DNA of 64,000 nucleotides, from contig CAYRGQ010000013.1 of NCBI GenBank assembly GCA_964423925.1, positions 4,877 through 68,876 on the forward strand. The letters are read 5' to 3'. Every line of letters begins with the position of its first letter. Within the stretch, counting starts at the first letter, position 1. The notes under the pieces are model-generated. The model saw only the letters and a list, made by a program, of their open reading frames with translations. It had not been told where the DNA came from and did no database searches. The stretch comes from CAYRGQ01 sp964423925 (GTDB lineage Bacteria; Bacteroidota; Bacteroidia; Sphingobacteriales; Sphingobacteriaceae). Of this stretch, positions 44,726-52,904 are shown in pieces. The translations under genes and the position numbers were made by a program.

Positions 44726-46045
44726 CTAGTAAAGGGTGAACTCTACCCGACGATTTTGCTGGCGCCCGGCTGCCGTATTGTTGTCGGCAATCGGCTGCGT
44801 TGGTCCATATCCCGTGGCTTCGATACGCGTAGGATTAGCACCTTTGCTCACCAAGTAGGCCTTGACCGCTTCGGCACGTTCTTTCGAAAGCCGCATATTC
44901 GTCTGCATCGAGCCCGTGTTGTCTGTGTGCCCCGCCAACTTCAAGCTGAAGTTTTTCTCGATGAGCAACGCGGCGACTTTATTCAAGCTGTTATGCGACG
45001 TAGGGCGAATCGTAGCCTTGCCCAAGTCAAACTCCAGGTTCTGGATCGCTTCGTCGACCACCCGGCGATCTTCTTCCGTTACTACGATCTTCTGGATGAT
45101 AGGCTCTTTCACCTCCGGTAGGGCACAGCCCGCACCATCTACCTTAGTGCCTTGGGGTGTACCAGGACATTGGTCAAAGCGGTTGGCTACGCCATCACCG
45201 TCGTCATCCGCAAGGTCGGCATTCAGTTTGGCAAGCTCGTCCCTCACAGCACTGTTTTCAGCACTTTGCCGGGTAATCGTTTCGTTTTGCGCTTCGATTA
45301 GGGCGTGCTGTTCCAGCAGCTCGTCATACAGCGTGCTGACGGGATTGCTGTTGGCTAAAAACGGCTTGGTTTTGTCTCCTAACGCGAATTCCATACCGAT
45401 GTGGGCATAGGAGAAGAGATCTTTCGATCCTCCACCAGCGGCATCGAAGTTGCTGGACTGGACCAATCTCATCGTATAGCCCAAGTCGAGTAGCATGTTG
45501 GGCGCCACGGCGAACTTCAATCCCAATCCTCCAGGGATGAACATTTTGGCTTCAGCATCCCGGTTTGTCACCGTGCCGTTAATGTCCGACGAAGCCTCGA
45601 ATCCCATAACGCCAAGTCCCGCGGTTAGGTAGGGCTTCACCACGCCGTGATGCTGGCGCCAGTTAATATTGGCCAGGGTTACGTTGCCGGAAAGCGCTAC
45701 GGACCACGGTAGGCTGGTTTCGAACGAATTGTCGTTGTCTTTATAGGAACCTGCTACTTTGCCGCCTAAATAATCGAGCTGCACGCCAAAGCCGGGTAGC
45801 AATTGTTTTTTGATGTAGGCGCCATATCCCAAGCGGTGCTCGACTTTGTCAAACTGACGGCGTATGCCGATAAGGTTCGACTGGTTAAGCGTACCCAAAT
45901 GCACACCGATGGACCAGGTGTTGTAGTCCGTCTCGGGGGCGAATGTCTTGACCGGATTAACGGGGGAAGTTTGCGCATACAGGCTGGCAGAGGAGCACAA
46001 CGCAAGTGCAAGGGCAACTCCGGTTTTGGTAAAATTGATCTTCAT
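44726..46045 (-). CDS. OmpA-family outer membrane protein with thrombospondin type 3 linker
   Basis: 439 residues from the ATG at 46045 (signal peptide ending near SLYAQ); a longer frame adds 11 residues. An eight-stranded barrel region (about 40-230) is followed by a coiled linker, a calcium-type DDDGDGVANRFDQCPGT repeat with a conserved Cys pair, and an OmpA C-terminal peptidoglycan-binding domain (about 315-439) with the LAGHTDNTGS and LSKERAEAVKAYL motifs. It anchors the outer membrane to peptidoglycan. It lies downstream of the unknown secreted protein gene. Confidence 0.92.
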   Translation of the reverse strand: MKINFTKTGVALALALCSSASLYAQTSPVNPVKTFAPETDYNTWSIGVHLGTLNQSNLIGIRRQFDKVEHRLGYGAYIKKQLLPGFGVQLDYLGGKVAGSYKDNDNSFETSLPWSVALSGNVTLANINWRQHHGVVKPYLTAGLGVMGFEASSDINGTVTNRDAEAKMFIPGGLGLKFAVAPNMLLDLGYTMRLVQSSNFDAAGGGSKDLFSYAHIGMEFALGDKTKPFLANSNPVSTLYDELLEQHALIEAQNETITRQSAENSAVRDELAKLNADLADDDGDGVANRFDQCPGTPQGTKVDGAGCALPEVKEPIIQKIVVTEEDRRVVDEAIQNLEFDLGKATIRPTSHNSLNKVAALLIEKNFSLKLAGHTDNTGSMQTNMRLSKERAEAVKAYLVSKGANPTRIEATGYGPTQPIADNNTAAGRQQNRRVEFTLY

Positions 46046-46108
46046 GATGTCTATGTGTTTACGCGGGGTGCACTGCAAAAGTTAAGCCAGTATTGGTGGA
46101 TGCGAGAC

Positions 46109-46660
46109 TTATTGTATCGTTGCACCGAGCAAAATCGTGGACCACTGGGAGATATCTTCCGTTATCGAGTCCGTTTTGTCAATTGCTAATTCGATTGTAT
46201 GGTAAGCCGTTGGGCCTTCTATCGCGTAGCTGAGGAAGACGGTTTCGCCACAGTAGCCATCCACTTCAGCTTGTATACTGAAGAGTACGCTGGAGCGGGT
46301 GTCTACCATTTTGCGATCCAGTATAGTTAGGTTGGCCTCGGGGCAGGTCGTCCGTAGGTAATTCAACTTGTCGGTGGGAGCGGAGGCCGAGCTAATGGGG
46401 TAGTAGCGCCGGTCGATCGTGGTTATCCGTACCGATTTAACCGTTGAACTGGCTGCGGTGCGTCCGGTAACGTTGTACACCGACTCGCGGATTGATTTGG
46501 TGTCTTTCCGCACGCGACTCTGTTTCCAGCGGTAGTCCGCGGGCAGCTTGATGATTATTTCTTCTTTGCCCGGTGTGGGTTGGGCATGGGCTGGGTATGC
46601 AAGCACCAAAGTGAGCGTTAAGAAACTGAGAGTTTTGAGCAGATGGTGAAGGAGGTTCAT
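46109..46660 (-). CDS. Secreted protein of unknown function
   Basis: 183 residues from the ATG at 46660. A clear signal peptide ends near YPAHAQ. The rest is about 155 residues of mixed beta character with two cysteines (in TTCPEAN and GYCGET) that could form a disulfide, and no recognised domain. I cannot name a function. It lies 48 bases after the MFS gene stop and 63 bases before the ompA start on the same strand. A -7 element ends 7 bases before the ATG, overlapping the alternative upstream Met at 46669, so 46660 is the preferred start. Confidence 0.65.
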   Translation of the reverse strand: MNLLHHLLKTLSFLTLTLVLAYPAHAQPTPGKEEIIIKLPADYRWKQSRVRKDTKSIRESVYNVTGRTAASSTVKSVRITTIDRRYYPISSASAPTDKLNYLRTTCPEANLTILDRKMVDTRSSVLFSIQAEVDGYCGETVFLSYAIEGPTAYHTIELAIDKTDSITEDISQWSTILLGATIQ

Positions 46661-46667
46661 AGAAGCC

Positions 46668-46675
46668 AAAGTTAC
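46668..46675 (-). promoter_or_regulatory. -7 element next to the start of the unknown secreted gene
   Basis: TAACTTTG on the minus strand, ending 7 bases before the ATG at 46660. The same octamer sits at nearly the same distance from ypdA. No -33 TTG at the normal spacing. Confidence 0.4.
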
Positions 46676-46708
46676 GAAGTTCGTGCCAAAAAATGTTGGC
46701 GTCCTCGT

Positions 46709-47914
46709 TTACAGTCGCTTCACAATGTAATATGACGCGACCGATGTGGCGCCCAGGAGCGCCGCCGTTCCCCACCAGAGCGTCGAAAACCCCCATACAT
46801 CAGCTACCGTTGTGCCTATAAAGGGCGAGAAAACGTGGGCTGCTGAAAAAGCTAGCGCATTCAGGCCCATGTAAGCGCCTTGCGTGCGATAGGTCGATCG
46901 CTTGATTGCTACCGAGGCCATGAAAGGCATGGCGAATATCTCGGAAATACTGAGGAGGAAAATGGACAGGTACAGCATGAATAGACCCGGTGCGAGCGGC
47001 AAGAGGGCAAAGGACGCCCCGCACAGCATGATGCCTAGGGCGATGCTACTGGCATAGGTCAGTCGGCGCTCGGCGAGGTGTACCAGCAGCATCTCGAAAA
47101 GTACGACGATAAGTCCGCTGAATCCTAAGATGTACCCTACCTGTTTCTCATTCATCAGGTGGGCTTTTTGGTAAAACAGCGGCAGCGTACTCAGCAATTG
47201 GAAAAAGCACATGGCATACGCGAAGCATAGTACGCTGAAACTGAGGTAGCGCCTATCGCGATAGGGCGAAAGCGGCGGCGCCGTTTCAGTCGGCTCATCG
47301 TGTTGCGCACGCGTCCGTTTCGGGTTTTCTTGCCGGTTGTAGAAATAGGCGATGAAAATAACAGCGGCCATCAGGCAGCCCAGGGCATTGCCATAGAAAA
47401 TCCATTGGTAGGAAATGCTGGCAAGCAATCCTCCCATAGCGGGGCCAACCGAGAAACCGAGATTGATAGCCATTCGGTTCAGCGAAAACGCTTTAGTTAG
47501 ATTTTCGGGTTTGGCATAGCGTGCTACCGATACGGAATTGGCGGGACGAAATGATTCCGTAACCACGCTCAATATGGCAATGGTAATGGCTAGGGACGTG
47601 ACCGTGGTAAACAGGGGGATGAGGAGGAAAAGGGGGATAGACAGCAACAAACTGATGGATTGTATGCTGAAATTGCCGAAGCGGTCAGTAAGCCAGCCGC
47701 CTAACCACGACCCGATAACGGCACCAATCCCGAAGGCAGCGAGTACGATGCCTACATCCCGGATGCCGAAGCCTAAGGCATTTGTCATGTAAACACCCAG
47801 AAACGGAAGTGCCATCGCGCCCGTCCGGTTGACTAACATGACCAAGGCAAGCATCCACGCGGCGGGTGATAACCCGCGATAGGTGTTGATATAAAGCCGG
47901 AGAAAGACTTTCAT
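46709..47914 (-). CDS. MFS transporter
   Basis: 401 residues from the ATG at 47914 (the longer frame adds 15 residues). Twelve hydrophobic segments, with the MFS A-type loop motif GSWLGGWLTDRFGNF between helices 2 and 3 (about 60-75). The substrate is unknown; efflux of a small molecule is the usual role of this subgroup. It lies 65 bases downstream of the nucleotidase genes on the same strand. Confidence 0.88.
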   Translation of the reverse strand: MKVFLRLYINTYRGLSPAAWMLALVMLVNRTGAMALPFLGVYMTNALGFGIRDVGIVLAAFGIGAVIGSWLGGWLTDRFGNFSIQSISLLLSIPLFLLIPLFTTVTSLAITIAILSVVTESFRPANSVSVARYAKPENLTKAFSLNRMAINLGFSVGPAMGGLLASISYQWIFYGNALGCLMAAVIFIAYFYNRQENPKRTRAQHDEPTETAPPLSPYRDRRYLSFSVLCFAYAMCFFQLLSTLPLFYQKAHLMNEKQVGYILGFSGLIVVLFEMLLVHLAERRLTYASSIALGIMLCGASFALLPLAPGLFMLYLSIFLLSISEIFAMPFMASVAIKRSTYRTQGAYMGLNALAFSAAHVFSPFIGTTVADVWGFSTLWWGTAALLGATSVASYYIVKRL

Positions 47915-47979
47915 GGGATGGCTCGAAAAAGCAAGACCGATCACATACCTACCGGTCAAGTGGTCCGCTACTAGGGAAG

Positions 47980-48942
47980 TTATACAAAAGGTGCTTGCCC
48001 CGACACCGGAATCGAAGCGGCCTGTATAAGCCGCGTGCGCCCTGAACGACGGTTGAAGGCGTAATCCAGCCTGCCCAAGTTTATGCCGCCAAAACCCACC
48101 TGGTTAATCACCGTGGGCTTGCCGTCAAGATTGGCTACTTGATCAGGCTGGGCTAAAAAGGTGTGGGTATGGCCGCCGATAATCAAGTCGATATGGCGCG
48201 TCTGGCTCGCTAGCAATACGTCGGATACCTTGGGCTCGTTTTGGTATTTGTATCCTAAATGCGAAAGACAGATGACCATGCTGCATTTGTAGTCAAAACG
48301 CAAACGGCTCGCGATTTCGTTTGCGACCGAAACCGGATCTGCATACCGTATGTCTTGATAATGGTTTGGATCTACCAGTCCCGCAAGCTCAATGCCTAGT
48401 CCAAATACGCCGATGCGGACACCTTGCTTGCGAAAAATGGCGTACGGTTTGGTTTTGCCCTGCAGGATGGTGTCGCTGAAATCGTAATTGGCGATAAGGA
48501 AGGGAAAGTTGGCGTGCGACATGGCGTACTCCAGCCCCGAGAGTCCGTTGTCAAACTCATGGTTGCCGAAGGTAGCCGCGTCGTAACCCATCTTACCCAT
48601 TAATTCCATTTCCAGCTTGCCGTTAAACAGGTTGAAGTACGGCGTCCCCTGCACCATGTCGCCGGCGTCTAGTAACAGTACGTTCCGCTCTTCGCGACGG
48701 ATACGGTCGATCAGCGCCGCTCGGCGCGCCACGCCGCCCCGTCCTTCGTTGCGCGAGCCATCCATCGGGAAAGGCTCGATACGGCTGTGCACGTCGTTGG
48801 TGTGGAGAATGGTTAGTTTTACGTCTTCTGAGCCAAACGACGCCAACGGCCAGCCCACGGCACCCGCGGAAGCGAGTACGCTCGCCTGGCGGAGAAACGT
48901 CCGCCTATTGATCGCTTGTAATTCTTCCTTCGAGTTGTGCAT
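47980..48942 (-). CDS. Metallophosphatase, N-terminal half of a UshA-like 5'-nucleotidase
   Basis: 320 residues with a Tat-type signal (NRRTFLRQASVLASAGAVG). Calcineurin-like metal motifs are present in order: ILHTNDVHSR, DAGDMVQGTP, FGNHEFDNG, and GGHTHTFL. This is the catalytic half of periplasmic UshA/CpdB-type nucleotidases, which remove phosphate from nucleotides. The C-terminal specificity domain is encoded by the preceding gene, whose end overlaps this start by 38 bases. Confidence 0.9.
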   Translation of the reverse strand: MHNSKEELQAINRRTFLRQASVLASAGAVGWPLASFGSEDVKLTILHTNDVHSRIEPFPMDGSRNEGRGGVARRAALIDRIRREERNVLLLDAGDMVQGTPYFNLFNGKLEMELMGKMGYDAATFGNHEFDNGLSGLEYAMSHANFPFLIANYDFSDTILQGKTKPYAIFRKQGVRIGVFGLGIELAGLVDPNHYQDIRYADPVSVANEIASRLRFDYKCSMVICLSHLGYKYQNEPKVSDVLLASQTRHIDLIIGGHTHTFLAQPDQVANLDGKPTVINQVGFGGINLGRLDYAFNRRSGRTRLIQAASIPVSGQAPFV

Positions 48943-49669
48943 GGATTGTTTTGTTATTTTCCGTATGTCGGGCTACATAATCGATGAGGGACTCTCGTAC
49001 TTTTTTGCCCAAGTCCTGGCGACTGACCGGATTGTCCAACCCGCGGAGGTTGTCCCCACCGTTGGCGAGGTAATCATAGGTGACGAGAAAATACGTTGAG
49101 TCTGGGTGCACGGGCGCCCCTTCTATGCGGATATCGTGTGGCCGACCGTTTCGGATGGCAAGTGTCAGTCCGGCTACGGGCTGCCCATTGCTGGCTGCGA
49201 TAAACTGCGCGAGCCTTTCGATATGGCCGGCCGAGAGTTCGAGCACGACCATTTCGTTTTCGAAGGGCATTAGCTCAAACAGGTCGCCGATAGTCAGATC
49301 GCCTTCGCTCAATTCGCGGCGAAGCCCTCCCTTCGTTCCAAACGAAAGTTGCGCGCGTGGTTCGAGACGCTTGCCTTCTTCCAGTAGCGCGTCGGTAAAG
49401 AAATTCCCCAGCAAGGTTTCGGGCACGTTTCCAGGCTTGGTCAGGGCCACCTGCGTGCGCCCTACGACGCGGTTCATCTCGGCCTCGAGCTGTTGCTTAT
49501 ATGGGGCGTAGTAGGCGATGATCGAGGAATCGGCCTCGATTGCATCATCTATCTGGTATTGCTGATAGGTGGGCTCGGGCGTCGGCGTGAAGATGCGTGC
49601 ACAACCGCTCCATGCTATGGTGCCGGCAAGTGCCACGAGGCCAATCCGAAAATGAAGGGGTTTGCGCAT
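48905..49669 (-). CDS. 5'-nucleotidase C-terminal domain lipoprotein
   Basis: 254 residues from the ATG at 49669. A signal peptide with lipobox AWSGC (Cys near residue 23) precedes a 5_nucleotid_C-type domain, with GNFFTDALL and LFELMPFENEMVVLELSG-like segments and DYLANGGDN near the end, the substrate-binding half of UshA. It should pair with the metallophosphatase encoded next, whose start lies within its last 38 bases. Two-gene nucleotidases of this kind are common in Bacteroidota. Confidence 0.85.
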   Translation of the reverse strand: MRKPLHFRIGLVALAGTIAWSGCARIFTPTPEPTYQQYQIDDAIEADSSIIAYYAPYKQQLEAEMNRVVGRTQVALTKPGNVPETLLGNFFTDALLEEGKRLEPRAQLSFGTKGGLRRELSEGDLTIGDLFELMPFENEMVVLELSAGHIERLAQFIAASNGQPVAGLTLAIRNGRPHDIRIEGAPVHPDSTYFLVTYDYLANGGDNLRGLDNPVSRQDLGKKVRESLIDYVARHTENNKTIHAQLEGRITSDQ

Positions 49670-49801
49670 ATGCCAATCCGATATTCGTTGCATCAAGTGA
49701 AAAGCGGCCGCGACTACGCGTCGAGGGCTTTTGATTTGCGAGGTAAAACTAGTCAACCCGCGTCAATTTCAGAAACAATTGCTCGTTAAATTAGATGCGG
49801 T

Positions 49802-50869
49802 CTATTCGCTTTCGTGTAATAGTCTGGGAGTTTCAACCGAGGTCGTCGCCGAAACACGGTTGGGCGTGGATGGCTTAAGTCTGACCCGTACCCGTTTTTT
49901 CAATTTGTTATCAGGCGATGTCTTGGCGTAGGAGTTCCAGTTGATGAATAATACACTGATAAGGATGATGACCAATCCGGTAATCTGTACGCCAGTAATC
50001 ACTTCGTCGGTAAGGAAAAAACTCAGCATCACGGCTACGATGGGATTGACATACGCATAGGTGCTCACCTGGGTTGCGGGACGGTTTGCCAGGAGCCAGA
50101 TGTAGGCGCTGTACGCAATAATGGATCCGAATACCACCAAGTACGCGATGGACCACCACGCTTCTGCCGGTACTTCTCGCCAGGAAAACGCGGCCATTTC
50201 ACCGTTGAGCACGGCGGTAAGGGTGAAGGCTATTCCCGCAATGAGGATTTGCCATGCGGTGCCGACCCAGACTGGGGTCTTGGCCTGCTCCTCTTCGCGC
50301 GCGCCGAAGTATTTGGAATAAAGCGAGCCCGCTGTCCACGCGATCGCCCCCAATACGAGCAGCAACATGCCCAGGATGTTTGAACTGCGTTGGACTTCAT
50401 CGGCCGCTGTGGCTATTTGTTCGCCAAAAAGCATCACGACACCCAAAAAGCCCATGAAAAGACCCGAAACGGTCGGTACGCTGGTGAAGTTCTCCCTCCA
50501 TTTGGGCTTATCCAGAATAATAAACCAGATGGCCGCCGAAGCTGCCATGATGGCCACCAGGCCAGAGGTCATGAACTGCTCCACCCATATGATGATGCCC
50601 GTATCAATAAAGAGTAGCAGCAAGCCTGTAACGCTGGCGTGGCCAATGGCCTTCCAGTTAAAAATGTCAAACCCCTTATACCAGCACCAGCCCAGCATCA
50701 GCAAGCCGGCCACGGTAAACCGCGTGGCACCTAGCATGAAAGGCGTGAATCCGGCTAGCGCTTTGTGGATAAAAAAGTAGGTAGAGCCCCATACGACATA
50801 CACGATGGCGAATGCGAGCAATACCATGAGAAGCGGTGTTTTTTTTGTCGTATGTCTTGTCATAGTCAA
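49802..50869 (-). CDS. EamA-family transporter (YedA-like)
   Basis: 355 residues, ten hydrophobic segments, with the conserved first helix VYVVWGSTYFFI (about 20-31) and two EamA repeats. The C-terminal 45 residues are polar and basic. It starts 13 bases after the Lrp/AsnC gene on the same strand, so the pair is an operon. Lrp-type regulators commonly control amino-acid export, so an amino acid or related metabolite is a reasonable substrate (inference). Confidence 0.87.
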   Translation of the reverse strand: MTMTRHTTKKTPLLMVLLAFAIVYVVWGSTYFFIHKALAGFTPFMLGATRFTVAGLLMLGWCWYKGFDIFNWKAIGHASVTGLLLLFIDTGIIIWVEQFMTSGLVAIMAASAAIWFIILDKPKWRENFTSVPTVSGLFMGFLGVVMLFGEQIATAADEVQRSSNILGMLLLVLGAIAWTAGSLYSKYFGAREEEQAKTPVWVGTAWQILIAGIAFTLTAVLNGEMAAFSWREVPAEAWWSIAYLVVFGSIIAYSAYIWLLANRPATQVSTYAYVNPIVAVMLSFFLTDEVITGVQITGLVIILISVLFINWNSYAKTSPDNKLKKRVRVRLKPSTPNRVSATTSVETPRLLHESE

Positions 50870-50882
50870 AATGGTTTTCTAC

Positions 50883-51365
50883 TTATTCGTTGTCGGTGGG
50901 AATAACCACCTGTTGTTTTTCCTTGAATGTATCCAGTACGATCGTGGTGCGGGTGGAAATGATGTTCGGTATCTTGCTGAACGTGTTGCGCATCAGGTCG
51001 ACCAGTGCCGCGGAATCGGCCGTGCGCACCTTCACCAAATAGCCGTCATCGCCGGCGATGTCATGCACTTCCTGTACTTCGGGGATAGCGGCCAGGGCCT
51101 CGCCCGTCGCTATCGATCCGATACCGTCGGTCGAACGAATGAAAATAAATGACAAAAGCCGTTGGTCCACCGCCGCAGGGTTAACTTTCGCGGTATATTG
51201 TATGATTACTTCTTTCTGTTCCAGCTTCTTAACTCGCTCCAAAATCGCCGAGGGAGCCATGCCCAATTCGCGCGCTATATCGGCATTGTTGATGCGCGCA
51301 TTCTCTTGAAGTAAGCGTAGAACGTGATAGTCCACCTGGTCTAAATTGTACTCTTTCTTTGCCAT
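50883..51365 (-). CDS. Lrp/AsnC-family transcriptional regulator
   Basis: 160 residues. N-terminal HTH (about 5-55) with LQENARINNADIARELGM, followed by the RAM ligand-binding domain containing VHDIAGDDGYLVKVR. These are octameric feast/famine regulators that usually bind amino acids. It is first in an operon with an EamA transporter, which it may control. Confidence 0.92.
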   Translation of the reverse strand: MAKKEYNLDQVDYHVLRLLQENARINNADIARELGMAPSAILERVKKLEQKEVIIQYTAKVNPAAVDQRLLSFIFIRSTDGIGSIATGEALAAIPEVQEVHDIAGDDGYLVKVRTADSAALVDLMRNTFSKIPNIISTRTTIVLDTFKEKQQVVIPTDNE

Positions 51366-51412
51366 GGTCTAATAAGCCTATATGCGTAAAATGCCTCTGT
51401 TTCAAAAGCATG

Positions 51413-51420
51413 CAAATATA
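51413..51420 (-). promoter_or_regulatory. -7 element for the Lrp/EamA operon
   Basis: TATATTTG on the minus strand, 47 bases before the ATG of the Lrp gene. Confidence 0.45.
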
Positions 51421-51564
51421 CGAATATTATTCGATATTTTATACAGTTGCCTGAATGATATTCTGTTTTATATATGTAATTTCGTTGCAACGACTGTTGT
51501 TGGGCGGCGAGACGGCCTATAGGTAAATGCGGGTCGCACTCCGCAAGTTCCATAGCTGGAGCAG

Positions 51565-51583
51565 GCGCCATGAATCATGGCGC
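51565..51583. repeat. Perfect 19-base palindrome between lrp and ribBA
   Basis: GCGCCATGA, a single A, then TCATGGCGC. It lies 36 bases after the ribBA stop (minus strand) and 145 bases before the promoter of the Lrp gene. There is no T-run, so it is not an obvious terminator. Confidence 0.5.
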
Positions 51584-51619
51584 TAGGGGGCAGGGGGATA
51601 ACTAATCGTGGGTAGGGGC

Positions 51620-52837
51620 TTATATTTCCCGCAGGATGTGGCCCATGCGGTCGCGTTTCGTCCGCAGGTAGCGTTCGTTGTGGGGATTGCTGGCGATTTC
51701 GATGGGGACGTTTTCCACCACCTCGATCCCGTATCCCACGAGGCCTGCCCGCTTTGTCGGGTTATTGCTCATGAGGCGCATCTTCGTCACGTTGAGATCC
51801 CGCAGGATCTGGGCGCCGATGCCGTAATCGCGATAGTCGGGTTTGAATCCGAGCTCGATGTTTGCATCTACCGTATCCAGCCCAGTTTCCTGCAGCTTGT
51901 ACGCGTGGAGTTTGTTGACCAAGCCGATGCCTCGTCCTTCTTGGTTCATGTAAACAATCACACCTTTGCCGGCCTCTTCGATCATTTCCATGGCGCGGTG
52001 CAGCTGTGGTCCGCAGTCGCAACGGCAAGACCCGAAAATATCGCCCGTGACGCACGAGGAATGCACCCGCACCAAGATGGGTTCGTGGGTTTCCCACGTG
52101 CCCTTGGTGAGTGCTAGGTGCTGCTCGCCCGTTATCTTTTGGGTATAGGCTGTCAGCGTGAAATCACCCCAGGCAGTGGGCATATCGACCGAAACCTCGC
52201 GCTGGATGAGCGAATCCTTGGCCAGGCGGAACTCGATGAGGTCCTTAATGGAAATAATCTTGAGGTCAAAGCGCTTCGCCACTTCGATCAGGTCGGGGAG
52301 GCGAGCCATTTCGCCGTCTTCTTTAAGAATCTCGACGAGTACCCCCGCGGGCTCCATACCGGCTAGGCGCGCTAGATCCACCGTGGCCTCGGTGTGGCCG
52401 GCACGGCGAAGCACCCCGCCATCTTTGGCGATGAGGGGGAAAATGTGGCCTGGCCGCCCGAACTCTTCTGGCCGGATAGCGGGGTCAATCAGTGCCTTAA
52501 TCGTCTTGGATCTGTCAGATGCGGAAATACCGGTAGTACAGCCATATCCCTGCAAGTCGACGGAGACCGTGAAGTTGGTTTCGTAGGCAGCGGTGTTATT
52601 GCCCACCATTAGGCCGAGATCCAGTTCCCGGCAGCGCTCCTCGGTAAGGGGGGCACATACCAGGCCTCGACCGTGGGTAGCCATAAAGTTGATCACTTCG
52701 GGCGTGGCATTTCGGGCGGCGGTCACGAAGTCGCCTTCATTCTCGCGATCCTCATCGTCCACCACAATAATCACTTTCCCTGCCTTGATGTCGGCAATGG
52801 CTTCTTCAATCGTATCCAATTTAATGCCCTTTTCCAT
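51620..52837 (-). CDS. ribBA: Bifunctional RibBA: DHBP synthase and GTP cyclohydrolase II
   Basis: 405 residues. The N-terminal half is 3,4-dihydroxy-2-butanone 4-phosphate synthase (VVDDEDRENEGDFV metal loop, HTEATVDLAR), and the C-terminal half is GTP cyclohydrolase II with zinc cysteines in SSCVTGDIFGSCRCDCG and the downstream QEGRGIGL site. It supplies both precursors of riboflavin. A -7 element (TAAATTTG, minus strand, 52864-52857) lies 19 bases before the ATG; no FMN riboswitch was seen in the short leader. Confidence 0.96.
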   Translation of the reverse strand: MEKGIKLDTIEEAIADIKAGKVIIVVDDEDRENEGDFVTAARNATPEVINFMATHGRGLVCAPLTEERCRELDLGLMVGNNTAAYETNFTVSVDLQGYGCTTGISASDRSKTIKALIDPAIRPEEFGRPGHIFPLIAKDGGVLRRAGHTEATVDLARLAGMEPAGVLVEILKEDGEMARLPDLIEVAKRFDLKIISIKDLIEFRLAKDSLIQREVSVDMPTAWGDFTLTAYTQKITGEQHLALTKGTWETHEPILVRVHSSCVTGDIFGSCRCDCGPQLHRAMEMIEEAGKGVIVYMNQEGRGIGLVNKLHAYKLQETGLDTVDANIELGFKPDYRDYGIGAQILRDLNVTKMRLMSNNPTKRAGLVGYGIEVVENVPIEIASNPHNERYLRTKRDRMGHILREI

Positions 52838-52856
52838 TCGCTCCGTTTTACTCTTG

Positions 52857-52864
52857 CAAATTTA
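52857..52864 (-). promoter_or_regulatory. -7 element for ribBA
   Basis: TAAATTTG on the minus strand, 19 bases before the ATG at 52837. No -33 TTG at standard spacing. Confidence 0.4.
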
Positions 52865-52904
52865 CGGTTATTAAATGGAGAAAACTAACAGCTCTGTGCA
52901 AGAT

